Assembly (NCBI GenBank): GCA_016712625.1
Contig: JADJQQ010000004.1
Span: forward strand, 434,001 to 498,000
DNA: 64,000 nucleotides
Reading direction: 5' to 3'
Source of the DNA: Candidatus Competibacteraceae bacterium
GTDB taxonomy: Bacteria > Pseudomonadota > Gammaproteobacteria > Competibacterales > Competibacteraceae
Numbering within the stretch: the stretch's first letter is position 1; each line of letters starts with the position of its first letter. Below the pieces are notes generated by a model. The model worked only from the letters and a program-made list of their open reading frames with translations. It was not told the DNA's origin and ran no database searches. Of the stretch, positions 44,333-53,528 are shown one piece after another. Made by a program: the position numbers and the translations under genes.

Positions 44333-45964
44333 ATGACCGTTGAAACCATCGCCACCCAACCGTTTCAAGACCAGAAACCGGGAACTTCCGGACTGCGCAA
44401 AAAAGTGAAGGTATTCCAGCGGCCAAGCTATCTCGAAAACTTCGTACAAGCGATTTTTGATACTCAACGCGAGGGCGAAAAGTCTCCGCTGATCGTCGGC
44501 GGCGATGGTCGTTATTACAACCGGCAAGCGATCCAGATTATTCTGCGCATCGCCGCCGCCAACGGGTGCACGCAAGTCATCCTGGGCAAGGGCGGCATTT
44601 TCTCTACCCCGGCGGTCTCTCATTTGATCCGTAAAAATGACGCCAGAGGCGGCATCATTCTATCGGCCAGCCACAATCCTGGCGGCCCTGACGAAGATTT
44701 CGGCATCAAGTTCAATACGCCGAACGGCGGCCCCGCTCCGGAGAAAGTGACCGAGGCCATTTACGGCGCTACGCTCCATATGAATCGCTATCACACGCTG
44801 GATACTCCCGATGTCGATCTGGATAAACTGGGCACGACGGCGGTCGGCGATATGCGGGTGGATATCATCGATCCGGTCAATGATTACGCCGACATGATGG
44901 AGCAGCTATTCGATTTCGACCAAATCCGCGCCCTATTCAAATCCGGTTTTCGGATGCGATTCGACGCCATGCACGCCGTGACGGGCCCCTACGCCACCGA
45001 AATCCTAGAAAACCGGCTCGGCGCTCCCGCCGGCACCGTGGTTAACGGCGTACCGCTGGAAGATTTCGGCCATGGCCATCCCGACCCCAACCTCGTCTAC
45101 GCCAAGGAGCTGGCCGATTACCTGTTTGGGCCGGACGCGCCGGATTTCGGCGCGGCCTCGGACGGCGATGGCGACCGCAATATGGTGTTGGGACGCCATT
45201 TCTTTGTCACCCCCAGTGACAGCCTCGCCGTAATTCTCGCCAACGCCAAACTTGCGCCTGGCTATCGTAGCCGGATCACGGGGGTCGCTCGCTCAATGCC
45301 CACCAGCCAAGCGGCGGATCGCGTCGCCGCCAAGTTGGGGCTAAATTGCTATGAAACGCCGACCGGCTGGAAATTCTTTGGCAATTTGCTAGATGCTGGC
45401 CGCATCACCCTGTGCGGTGAAGAAAGTTTTGGCACCGGCTCCGATCATGTGCGCGAGAAAGACGGTCTGTGGGCGGTGGTGTTCTGGCTCAACATTCTCG
45501 CCGCTTCCCGTAAATCGGTGGCGGACATCGTGCGTGAGCATTGGCGCACTTACGGGCGAAATTACTACACCCGGCACGATTACGAAGCAGTTGACAGCAA
45601 GGCCGCCGACGGGCTGGTCAATGCGCTACGCGCTCAATCCCCCACGTTGCCGGGACAAAAATTGGGATCGTATACGGTCGATTACGCCGATGATTTTCGC
45701 TATGTCGATCCTATCGACGACAGTGTGAGCGAAAAGCAAGGCATTCGCATCGGCTTCAAGGACGGCTCTCGCATCGTTTATCGTCTGTCTGGAACCGGCA
45801 CCGAAGGGGCGACATTACGAGTGTATATCGAAGCTTACGAACCCGATTCGGCCAAGCACGATTTGGACACTCAGCAGGCGCTAGCGGAACTGATCAGTAT
45901 CGCCAACAGTCTGGCCGGCATCCGCGAACGTACCGGCCGCGAAGCGCCCACAGTCATTACCTGA
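44333..45964 (+). CDS. pgm: Phosphoglucomutase (alpha-D-glucose-1,6-bisphosphate dependent)
   Basis: 543 residues. Interconverts glucose 1-phosphate and glucose 6-phosphate, linking glycogen and glycolysis. The active-site phosphoserine is in IILSASHNPGGPDEDFGIKFN. The magnesium loop is ASDGDGDRNMVLG. The sugar-binding loop is LCGEESFGTGSDHVREKDGLWAV and the phosphate-binding loop is RLSGTGTEGATLRVYIE. The start METHI-type N-terminus TVETIATQPFQDQKPGTSGLRKK is typical of the eukaryote-like Pgm. Stands alone on +, with a hairpin after its stop. Confidence 0.96.
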   Translation: MTVETIATQPFQDQKPGTSGLRKKVKVFQRPSYLENFVQAIFDTQREGEKSPLIVGGDGRYYNRQAIQIILRIAAANGCTQVILGKGGIFSTPAVSHLIRKNDARGGIILSASHNPGGPDEDFGIKFNTPNGGPAPEKVTEAIYGATLHMNRYHTLDTPDVDLDKLGTTAVGDMRVDIIDPVNDYADMMEQLFDFDQIRALFKSGFRMRFDAMHAVTGPYATEILENRLGAPAGTVVNGVPLEDFGHGHPDPNLVYAKELADYLFGPDAPDFGAASDGDGDRNMVLGRHFFVTPSDSLAVILANAKLAPGYRSRITGVARSMPTSQAADRVAAKLGLNCYETPTGWKFFGNLLDAGRITLCGEESFGTGSDHVREKDGLWAVVFWLNILAASRKSVADIVREHWRTYGRNYYTRHDYEAVDSKAADGLVNALRAQSPTLPGQKLGSYTVDYADDFRYVDPIDDSVSEKQGIRIGFKDGSRIVYRLSGTGTEGATLRVYIEAYEPDSAKHDLDTQQALAELISIANSLAGIRERTGREAPTVIT

Positions 45965-45997
45965 GTCCTTTATCCATCTGATTTTCCGCTGTAAACC

Positions 45998-46025
45998 AGT
46001 CTCTCTCAGTTTGCTGAGAGAGACT
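45998..46025. terminator. Perfect hairpin between pgm and cas3
   Basis: A perfect 12-base stem agtctctctcag / ctgagagagact with loop TTTG, 34 bases after the pgm stop. There is no T tract on either side, so termination may be factor-dependent. Confidence 0.5.
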
Positions 46026-46227
46026 GTTGCACCAAAGCCCGCGATCTTTGGGCGATCTCCCGCCTCCCTTCCGCGATCTCACCAGAAAATATCCTCAAGC
46101 GCGTAAATCGCGTGTTGTCGACGTTAGTTTCGCTTTCTGCTGATTCCCGCCTATTTTACCCTCAATTTTTCTATGCTTATAGGATCGTGATCCGGTCGAC
46201 CTTTCTTTAATGCCAAGGAGAAAGACC

Positions 46228-48861
46228 ATGGAACAGACCTCAACTCCCTGGATTTATCGCTACTGGGGCAAAACCGATGGCGATGAATACCATCTCTTGA
46301 TCTACCACACACTGGATGTGGCGGCGGTCGGCGCAGTCTGGTGGGATGCAAGTCCCGCAATCCGCCGGGCTTTCATGAAAGCCTTCCATTGCGACGAATC
46401 CCAGACAAGACAACTTCGCGCCTGGGTTCTGTTTTTTCTGGCGGTGCACGATTTGGGCAAGCTGGATATGCGATTTCAGCTCAAAGCCCCGGTCATTTTC
46501 CAGCGGCTGTGGCCTCAACTCGATTTGGCTCGTGGGGGCAATTTGAAACGTGAAGCCCTTGATTTCCCTCATGGGGTACACGGCTTTGACTGGGCATTTG
46601 ATGAATGTCTTGATTGGTTCGGCGCGATTGAAAACGCCGACGATCTCGCGGATCGCTGGATTTCCTGGCTGGCGGCGGTCACCGGCCACCACGGGGATAT
46701 TTCCAGTAAAAGTGCCGATTTTCATCCTCCGAAAAATAAATCCGCCGCCCAACATGATCGCCAGGCGCGCGAGCAGTTTGTGTTCTCACTTGCCGCCTTG
46801 TTTTTGCATCCGGAAGATCTCTCTTTAGCATCGCCCGTACCCATGTGTGATGCCGCCGCGCAGCATCTGCTGGCGGGCTTTTGCTCGGTGTGCGACTGGA
46901 TTGGTTCAAACACCGAGGCCATGCCCTACGTCACCGCTGATCCAACGAGAGTGCTTGCTGATTATGTCGCCGAGCGGGTGAATAAACTCAGCCGCGAGCG
47001 ATGGTTGCAGCGCTTCGGCATTGTCAGTTCGACTCAGCCCTACCTAGGATTGACCGCTTTACTGCAATCGGGGGAAGCACCGCGCGGCATCCAAACACTT
47101 GTTGCTGATTGGCCTGTTGCATCCAGCTTGACCCTGATTGAAGCACCCACCGGCAGCGGCAAAACCGAAGCGGCACTGGCTTACGCCTGGCGTTTGTTGG
47201 CGAGTGGAGCGGTGGATTCGGTGATTTTCGCGCTACCCACTCAGGCGACGGCGAACGCCATGCTTAAACGGGTGGAAGAAAAATTCGCCGCGCACGCTTT
47301 TTCCGGCGAGGTCGCCAATCTGGTGCTGGCCCACGGTAAAAGTCGGTTTCATTCTGATTTTCAAGCGATTCTCGCCAGAGGGCGGCGGCCCAGTGCCCAA
47401 GGCAAACAAGAAGCCACGCAGCAATGCGCGGAGTGGCTGGCGCAAAGCCGCAAGCGGGTGTTTCTTGGTCAAATCGGGATTTGCACCGTCGATCAAGTCT
47501 TGCTGTCCGTGCTACCGGTACGCCATCAGTTTGTGCGGGGTTTCGGGATCAACAAATCGGTGTTGATCGTCGATGAAGTCCATGCCTATGACCGCTACAT
47601 GCACGGTTTGCTGAAAGAGGTGCTGGTCCGACAGAAAGCGACCGGCGGAAGTGCGATTCTGTTGTCCGCCACCTTACCCTCTGAGTTGCGCAACCGATTG
47701 CTGGGCGCTTGGGCGGCCAGTGGCCCTAAAGAAGCACCCTATCCGGCGGTCTGGTGCGCGACGGATGGGCCGGTGATACCAGCCACGGTCGCTGACCAAG
47801 AGGGTTTTTTCAAACGCCGCATCGTCATGGAATTGCTGAAATTACCGGGCGTTTTTCCCGATGAGGCGTTACTGGCTCGTCTGATCGCCGCCGCTGAAAC
47901 CGGCGCTCTGGTGGGTGTGGTGGTGAATTTGGTGGATGACGCCCAGCGGCTGGCGCGGTGTCTGCGCGACTTGACCACTCTGCCCGTTGATCTGTTCCAC
48001 GCTCGCTACCGTTTCGCTGACCGGCAAGCCAAGGAAAACGCGGTTCTTCAGCATTATGGCCGCGAGGCGACGCGGGAAAGCGGGCGGATTTTGGTGGCGA
48101 CGCAAGTGGTCGAGCAAAGCCTGGATTTGGATTTTGACTGGCTGATCACGCAAATCTGTCCGGTGGATTTGCTGTTTCAACGGCTGGGGCGGCTGCATCG
48201 TCATGAGCGCGCTAAGCGTCCAGCGGGATTTGAAACCGCGCGTTGCACGGTACTCTCGATCGAAGGCGAGGATTACGGCGCGCATAAAGTCATTTACGGC
48301 AATATCCGCGTCCTGTGGCGCACGGAACGCTTATTGGCTCAGGTAGCAACGCTTGAATTCCCAGCCGCGTATCGGGCCTGGATCGAACCTGTTTATCAGG
48401 AGGACGATTGGGACGACGAACCCGAAGCCATCAGCCTCGATTATGACCAATTCCGTATCGAAGGAAATGCCACCGAGACGGATGCCCAGCAGATGATCTC
48501 AATGCCGCGAAAACCCTATGGGGATGATGATGCGAGCATCGCTGTTCACACCCGTGACGGTGAAATGAGTTTGACGGTGCTGCCGGTTATGGCGGATGGG
48601 CGTTTGCTGGATGGTTCCAGCCTTGATGCGATAAGCGATGGCCAGCGGGCTGAAGCCTCGAATTTAAACACAATCCCTGTTCCACATACCTGGAGAAAAC
48701 TCACACTCTCAAACTGTCCGACGGATGATGAAGGTCGCTACCGTCTGGCGTTCATAGCAGATGGCGCTGACAGGTGGGTCAGCCACCTAGACAAGACTAT
48801 TTTTTACTATAGCGAGGAGTTTGGGCTGGAGCGAAAGAGTAACAACACAATATCAGCATGA
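46228..48861 (+). CDS. cas3: CRISPR-associated helicase/nuclease Cas3, type I-E
   Basis: 877 residues from ATG 46228, with AAGGAG at 46215-46220; an ATG at 46210 overlaps that site and is less likely. The N-terminal HD nuclease has YHTLDVAAVG (His27) and AVHDLGKLD (His74-Asp75), then TGHHG. The superfamily 2 helicase has Walker A TGSGKTEAA (Lys312), DEVHAYDRY (DEVH box 449-452), LLSATLPSELR, and TQVVEQSLDLDFDW with QRLGRLHRH as the last motifs. Cas3 is recruited by Cascade to nick, unwind and degrade target DNA. It begins the cas operon. Confidence 0.96.
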   Translation: MEQTSTPWIYRYWGKTDGDEYHLLIYHTLDVAAVGAVWWDASPAIRRAFMKAFHCDESQTRQLRAWVLFFLAVHDLGKLDMRFQLKAPVIFQRLWPQLDLARGGNLKREALDFPHGVHGFDWAFDECLDWFGAIENADDLADRWISWLAAVTGHHGDISSKSADFHPPKNKSAAQHDRQAREQFVFSLAALFLHPEDLSLASPVPMCDAAAQHLLAGFCSVCDWIGSNTEAMPYVTADPTRVLADYVAERVNKLSRERWLQRFGIVSSTQPYLGLTALLQSGEAPRGIQTLVADWPVASSLTLIEAPTGSGKTEAALAYAWRLLASGAVDSVIFALPTQATANAMLKRVEEKFAAHAFSGEVANLVLAHGKSRFHSDFQAILARGRRPSAQGKQEATQQCAEWLAQSRKRVFLGQIGICTVDQVLLSVLPVRHQFVRGFGINKSVLIVDEVHAYDRYMHGLLKEVLVRQKATGGSAILLSATLPSELRNRLLGAWAASGPKEAPYPAVWCATDGPVIPATVADQEGFFKRRIVMELLKLPGVFPDEALLARLIAAAETGALVGVVVNLVDDAQRLARCLRDLTTLPVDLFHARYRFADRQAKENAVLQHYGREATRESGRILVATQVVEQSLDLDFDWLITQICPVDLLFQRLGRLHRHERAKRPAGFETARCTVLSIEGEDYGAHKVIYGNIRVLWRTERLLAQVATLEFPAAYRAWIEPVYQEDDWDDEPEAISLDYDQFRIEGNATETDAQQMISMPRKPYGDDDASIAVHTRDGEMSLTVLPVMADGRLLDGSSLDAISDGQRAEASNLNTIPVPHTWRKLTLSNCPTDDEGRYRLAFIADGADRWVSHLDKTIFYYSEEFGLERKSNNTISA

Positions 48862-48942
48862 CCTTAAATATTAAAATATCCTTTATTTTCATATTTTTAT
48901 ATTGAAGGACGGTTTTACATTAACCATATAGGGAGAATTAGC
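48862..48942 (+). promoter_or_regulatory. AT-rich gap between cas3 and cas8e
   Basis: 81 bases, very AT-rich compared with flanking DNA (tatt/atat runs), ending in GGGAGAATTAGC before the cas8e ATG. In enterics the Cascade genes have their own promoter here, silenced by H-NS. The composition fits that arrangement, but I cannot place boxes. Confidence 0.45.
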
Positions 48943-50451
48943 ATGAATTTACTGTATTCGGCTTGGATTCCGGTACGTGCTGACAACGGTGTTGGGCCGT
49001 TCCGGTTGTTGAGCTACGAAGAATTGCTTTGTGGTGAAGAGCACTGGGCAATCAGCCTGCCGCGCGACGATTTAGAACTGGCTTGCATCCAACTGTTAAT
49101 GTGCATAACGCAGATTGTTTTCCTGCCAACGGATGACGCCGCGCTCCGCGCGTTCATCACCAAACCACTTAATCCAGAACAATTCGCTGATCGCATTGCG
49201 CCCTTTGGGGAGTGGTTCGACCTCGACCACCCTACCCAACCGTTCATGCAGACACGCGGCGTGGAGGCCAAAGAGGACACGCCGATTCAGAAATTGCTAA
49301 TCGGCTTACCCGAAGGCAACAACCACGCCTTTTTTAACGAAGTGGGCGAAGTCAAACGGCTAGGACCAACAGTCGCTGCGATTGCTCTGTTCAATCAAGC
49401 CATGAACTGCCCCAGCTTCGGCGGCGGTTTCAAGGGTGGCTTGCGCGGTAGTGCGCCGGTGACGACGCTGGTCGCCGGGCGCGATCTTCGTGAAACCGTC
49501 TGGCGAAATGTGCTGACCTTGCCACGGGTACGGGAGCGGTTTCCGAATTATCAGCCCGGAGCGGCTGACGATGTGCCAACCTGGATTCGACCGATTCGTG
49601 ATAAGGAAATCATCCATGTTTCTCTGGATATCAAATTAGCGCGTGGGCTGTTTTGGCAACCGGCCCATGTGGAGTTAATAAAAGCCGCAGTGGAAGCATC
49701 TTGTGACGTTTTAGGTGGTGCTGCAGGCGCGGTTTATTCCGGGTTTCGTAAGGAAAGATTTAGTTTCACAGTAGAAGGTATATGGCCCCACCCGCACGGC
49801 ATACAAATTGAGAGCCTTAAAAAAGGAGTCATCGAGAAAAAATTCGTTTCTTTCACCACAACCGCTCCTGCTTGGACACTGTTATCTGAATTTATCGTAC
49901 CACGCGATCTGAACAATAAAGATATTAAAGAAGGCTGTGTTCCCGCCGGGCCAGTGATTCAAGCGGGTGAACTTCTTATTCGACGGCGAGAGAAACTTCA
50001 TCTAATCGTTGGAGGCTATCGCAATAAACAAGCGTCTGTATTGGAACGCCGCCATGAGTTGATCAGTCTAGCAAGTAGTTGGCAGGACAACCAAGGTCAG
50101 ATCGTTCGGTTGGTTAACCTTGGTAAGATAGCGAAGAAGATTTTACGCGGACAACTCTGGTTTGCCGCGCAAGGTGATAAAGAGAGAGGCATGAAAGGAA
50201 TTGGCGTATCCATTCATGAACCAGGCGAAAAAATTTATTACGCTCGGACGGAGAATCTTTTTTATGAGCTTCTCGACAAGGAAGATGACCGAGTTGAAGA
50301 GCAGCTTGCTCGTGAGCTTAGTGCGATTTGCAAGGCAATTTTTGAAGAATTAACGAATCCTTACACCCATAAGCCGGAATTGATTCCCATTATTGCCAGG
50401 ACCCGGCGTAAATTGGCACGGGATCTTAAAGAAATGAGGGAGAAAACCTAA
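48943..50451 (+). CDS. casA: Type I-E Cascade large subunit Cse1/Cas8e
   Basis: 502 residues, usual size. Starts MNLLYSAWIPVRADNGVGPF, the Cse1 opening. WFDLDHPTQPFMQ, FFNEVGEVKRLGPTVAAIALFNQAMNCPSFGGGFKGGLRGSAPVTTLV and ETVWRNVLTLP are family segments; the FGGGFKGGLRG region corresponds to the loop contacting target DNA. The C-terminal four-helix bundle follows (from about 370). It recognises the PAM and recruits Cas3. A GGGAG site precedes the start. Confidence 0.95.
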   Translation: MNLLYSAWIPVRADNGVGPFRLLSYEELLCGEEHWAISLPRDDLELACIQLLMCITQIVFLPTDDAALRAFITKPLNPEQFADRIAPFGEWFDLDHPTQPFMQTRGVEAKEDTPIQKLLIGLPEGNNHAFFNEVGEVKRLGPTVAAIALFNQAMNCPSFGGGFKGGLRGSAPVTTLVAGRDLRETVWRNVLTLPRVRERFPNYQPGAADDVPTWIRPIRDKEIIHVSLDIKLARGLFWQPAHVELIKAAVEASCDVLGGAAGAVYSGFRKERFSFTVEGIWPHPHGIQIESLKKGVIEKKFVSFTTTAPAWTLLSEFIVPRDLNNKDIKEGCVPAGPVIQAGELLIRRREKLHLIVGGYRNKQASVLERRHELISLASSWQDNQGQIVRLVNLGKIAKKILRGQLWFAAQGDKERGMKGIGVSIHEPGEKIYYARTENLFYELLDKEDDRVEEQLARELSAICKAIFEELTNPYTHKPELIPIIARTRRKLARDLKEMREKT

Positions 50452-50453
50452 TC

Positions 50454-50921
50454 ATGAATTCCCCTAAACATTCTGAACCCATTGATTATACGAGTTTACT
50501 GGAGCGGTTTAATCAGATGCCACCCGGTCAAAAAGCGGAACTGCGACGTGCGGCGCAGCCAGGTGACCTCACCATGAAGCCCGCTCTCTATCGACTGCTA
50601 CGCGGCATTAAACCAAACCCGCAATATCTGCGAGTCGCTTTTCTACTACCCTGGGCCAAGCACCGGCCCAATGCCATGCATTTTAGCGCACAGTGCGCCA
50701 AAGCTAAGATCAACGAAATTCGAATGTTTCAAATCGCCCGCAGTGATGATCCCATGGATATGGTCCAACTACGGCGAATCGCCATGCAAATTGAGCCTCA
50801 CGTTGATTGGACTCAGTTTGGCGATATGCTGCGGTACTGGCCCGATACCAAGCATGAATTCATAGAAAGCTATTATCTGGCGCAATACTCTAAAAAGGAA
50901 CCTGGCAATGAAAACGAATAA
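50454..50921 (+). CDS. casB: Type I-E Cascade small subunit Cse2
   Basis: 155 residues, all-helical. YTSLLERFNQMPPGQKAELRRAAQPGDLTMKPALYRLL and FQIARSDDPMDMVQLRRIAMQIEPHVDWTQFGDMLRYW match Cse2. Two copies bridge the Cascade backbone and steady the displaced DNA strand. It starts two bases after casA and overlaps cas7e by 14 bases. Confidence 0.93.
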   Translation: MNSPKHSEPIDYTSLLERFNQMPPGQKAELRRAAQPGDLTMKPALYRLLRGIKPNPQYLRVAFLLPWAKHRPNAMHFSAQCAKAKINEIRMFQIARSDDPMDMVQLRRIAMQIEPHVDWTQFGDMLRYWPDTKHEFIESYYLAQYSKKEPGNENE

Positions 50922-52169
50922 AAACTTCATCAACTTTCATATCCTCATGTCGCACAGCCCGTCTTGCCTCAATCGCGACGATATGAACATGCAGAAAACC
51001 GCTACTTTTGGCGGTAAGACACGGGTGCGGATTTCCAGCCAATCACTAAAGCGAGCTATTCGTAAAGTGCTTATTATCAGGCGAATTTTGGCCAATCTTC
51101 GATACGAACTCGCGAACTTGAAGCATTGACTTCGCAATTCGTCGATCAATTGCGCCATGAGTTTGATCCAGAACTCATTGCTAAAACAATGGAGTTATTC
51201 GTTAAAGATGTCGAGGAAAACAAAATTAATGAGGGTGAGGATCAAGTAGACAATCCCGGTGTCAGCGATAAAAAGAAATTAGCCGTAGCACCATGGGCAT
51301 TAGCAGAAATTCGCGCTCTATGCAACATCATCAAAGATATCGCCCTCACTGATGAAGAGCTAAAAAAAGCCAAGGAAAAAGCAGCCAAACAGAAAGGAAA
51401 AAACAAAAAAACCGAACAAGAATGGATCGATGAGGCGCTGGCTGATAAAAGGATAAAAGCAGTTCGCGTCAACACCGCGCAAATTCGTCAAGTAATGGAT
51501 TCGGCGTTAGACATCGCGCTTTCCGGGCGGATGGCGACTTCCGGCTTGATGACCAGCATCGACGGCGCATTGGCCGTGGCGCATGTGCTGACCACTCATG
51601 CCGTCGAACCACAAGATATTGATTGGTTCACCGCCGTCGATGATCTGGTGGTGGATTCGGGTGAGGTCGGCGCGGGCCATCTGGATACACAGCAATTTTC
51701 CGCCGGGGTGTTTTATCGCTACGCCAGCCTGAATTTGAAGCAGTTACAGGTGAATCTGGGTTTGATTCCCACCATGGCCAGCGCCGAAACGCCGGAATCC
51801 CGGCAGCGGGCATTGGAGATCGCCAAGCATGTTTGCCATCTGCTCAGCACCGTCGTTCCCAGCGCCAAACAGCAATCCTTCGCCGCCCACAATCCGGCTG
51901 ATTTCGCGCTGGTGAGCTTTAGCGATATGCCGATTTCACTGGTCAACGCTTTTGAAAAGCCGATCAAACCAGCGCGCGAGGGGGGCTATCTTGAGCCTTC
52001 GATTCGAGCGCTGGCGTCATACTGGGGTACGCTCAACACCTTCTACAGCTTGGAAGAAAATGCGGTTGTGGCCGTTGCCTCGCCATCGTTTGACAGCCCT
52101 CCGGGCTTGAAGCGACTGGCTACGCTGCCAGCGGTCGAAGCCTGGATTGGCGGAGACGGTCAAGGTTAA
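50908..52169 (+). pseudogene. casC: Type I-E Cascade backbone subunit Cas7e, frameshifted
   Basis: The first frame gives NFINFHILMSHSPSCLNRDDMNMQKTATFGGKTRVRISSQSLKRAIRK, a perfect Cas7e N-terminus, then runs out of homology. The next frame supplies SAYYQANFGQSSIRTRELEALTSQF and the rest to 52169. At 51064-51066 there are three A where four would keep the frame. Later conserved parts are intact: VNTAQIRQVMDSALDIALSGRMATSGLM, HLDTQQFSAGVFYRYASLNL, and SDMPISLVNAFEKPI. A lysine-rich segment (about residues 145-175 of the joined protein: KKAKEKAAKQKGKNKKTE) lies in a variable region. Six Cas7 copies coat the crRNA. A base-call error is the simplest cause. Confidence 0.9.
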
Positions 52170-52179
52170 GGAGGTTGCT

Positions 52180-52866
52180 ATGCCGCGCTTTCTCATCCTC
52201 CGGCTTGACGGGCCGATGCAGGCGTGGGGAACCCACACCTACGAAGATTTCCGGCCCGCCAACCATTTTCCAACCCGCAGTGGCTTACTGGGCTTGATCG
52301 GCGCTTGCCTGGGCCTGGATCGGCAGGACCGACCGGCCTTGGAACGGCTGGCTCAGAGCGTGGAATTCACCGTTCGGGTGGATCGCCAAGTCAGCCGACC
52401 TCAACAGGAAAAGCCGCAACGCAAAGACCCGCTTAAATTGCGCGACTTTCATACCGTCTGTGACGCCCGCAAGGTGGATGGCTCGAAGAGTGAATACCCG
52501 GTCGTCTCATACCGAGAATATCTCCACGACGCCGCGTTTACGGTGGCGGTGATGGAAAAACCCAATGCGGCTTATCCGTTGGAGCGTCTCATTCAAGCGC
52601 TGCGGCAGCCGCTTTATACGCCGGTTCTCGGCCGGCGCTCCTGTCCGCTGGCCCGGCCGCTGTTGGAAAACCGCGAAGCCATTGAGGCGGAAAATGCCAA
52701 GTTCGCTCTCGACCGGATACCGCCAGGCCACGGGTTGATGTACGCCGAAGGGGAGATGTTGGCCAACGGAAAGCCTCTACCCTTGCGCGACGTTCCTCTC
52801 TATGGCCGTTACCGTCAATTCGGTACGCGCCGCGTCTACGTTCATGCATCGAAACAGGAGGTTTAG
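52180..52866 (+). CDS. casD: Type I-E Cascade subunit Cas5e
   Basis: 228 residues from ATG 52180, with AAGGAGG just before it. The opening RFLILRLDGPMQAWGTHTYEDFRPANHFPTRSGLLGLIGACLGLDR is classic Cas5e. VVSYREYLHDAAFTVAV and LYTPVLGRRSCPLARPL are further family segments. It holds the crRNA 5' handle. The start lies 10 bases past the cas7e stop. Confidence 0.95.
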   Translation: MPRFLILRLDGPMQAWGTHTYEDFRPANHFPTRSGLLGLIGACLGLDRQDRPALERLAQSVEFTVRVDRQVSRPQQEKPQRKDPLKLRDFHTVCDARKVDGSKSEYPVVSYREYLHDAAFTVAVMEKPNAAYPLERLIQALRQPLYTPVLGRRSCPLARPLLENREAIEAENAKFALDRIPPGHGLMYAEGEMLANGKPLPLRDVPLYGRYRQFGTRRVYVHASKQEV

Positions 52867-53506
52867 ATGTTTATCAGTCGCGTGGAAATCCCTTGGTCCG
52901 CCGTACAAAACCCTTATGAGATCCACCGCTATCTTTGGCGATTATTTCCGGGTGAAGCGCCAGAATCGCGCCACGGCAGAACCGAACAACGGGCCGGTTT
53001 TTTATTCCGCACCGAGGCTTATAAAACTGGCCGCCCCGCTCAGTTTTTTAGTGCAATCCCGCCAGCGCCCTACTTCTGTTTCTTCAATCCAAACGCTGGG
53101 TTGTCGCGAGTTCGACCCGCAACCACAGGTCGCGCAGCGGCTGGCGTTTTTGCTGACCGCCAATCCAATCAAGACCATTGTCGATACGCAGGCAGAAGCC
53201 AAACCTGACAAGCGCCCCAATAAGCAGAATCAGTTTAAGTGCCGGGTGCCGTTGGTTCATGAGGAACAACAGCGCGAATGGTTGATCCGTCAGCTTGCTG
53301 CCGCCGCGACCGTGGAAAGCGTAACGGTACTGCCGCATCCTCCGCTGTATTTCCGCAAGGGCGGGTACGGCGGCAAGATCGTCACCGCTACCTTTGAGGG
53401 CGTGTTGCAAATTAAAGCGCCGGATAATCTGCTTCGAGCGTTGGAAAACGGGATTGGGCCGGCGAAAAGCTTTGGCTGCGGTCTGCTGCTGGTGCGGCGG
53501 ATTTGA
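52867..53506 (+). pseudogene. casE: crRNA endonuclease Cas6e, frameshifted
   Basis: The frame from ATG 52867 gives FISRVEIPWSAVQNPYEIHRYLWRLFPG; His20 aligns with the catalytic histidine of Cas6e. It continues to GRPAQF, then loses homology. The next frame resumes with LVQSRQRPTSVSS, LLTANPIKTIVDTQAEAK, and ends IKAPDNLLRALENGIGPAKSFGCGLLLVRRI, with the glycine-rich loop of the family. At 53044-53049 there are six T where five would keep the frame. Cas6e cuts each repeat and stays on the 3' hairpin. Without it crRNAs would not mature, so a sequencing error or a nearby functional copy is likely. Confidence 0.88.
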
Positions 53507-53528
53507 GCGATGCCGATAACCTGGATGC

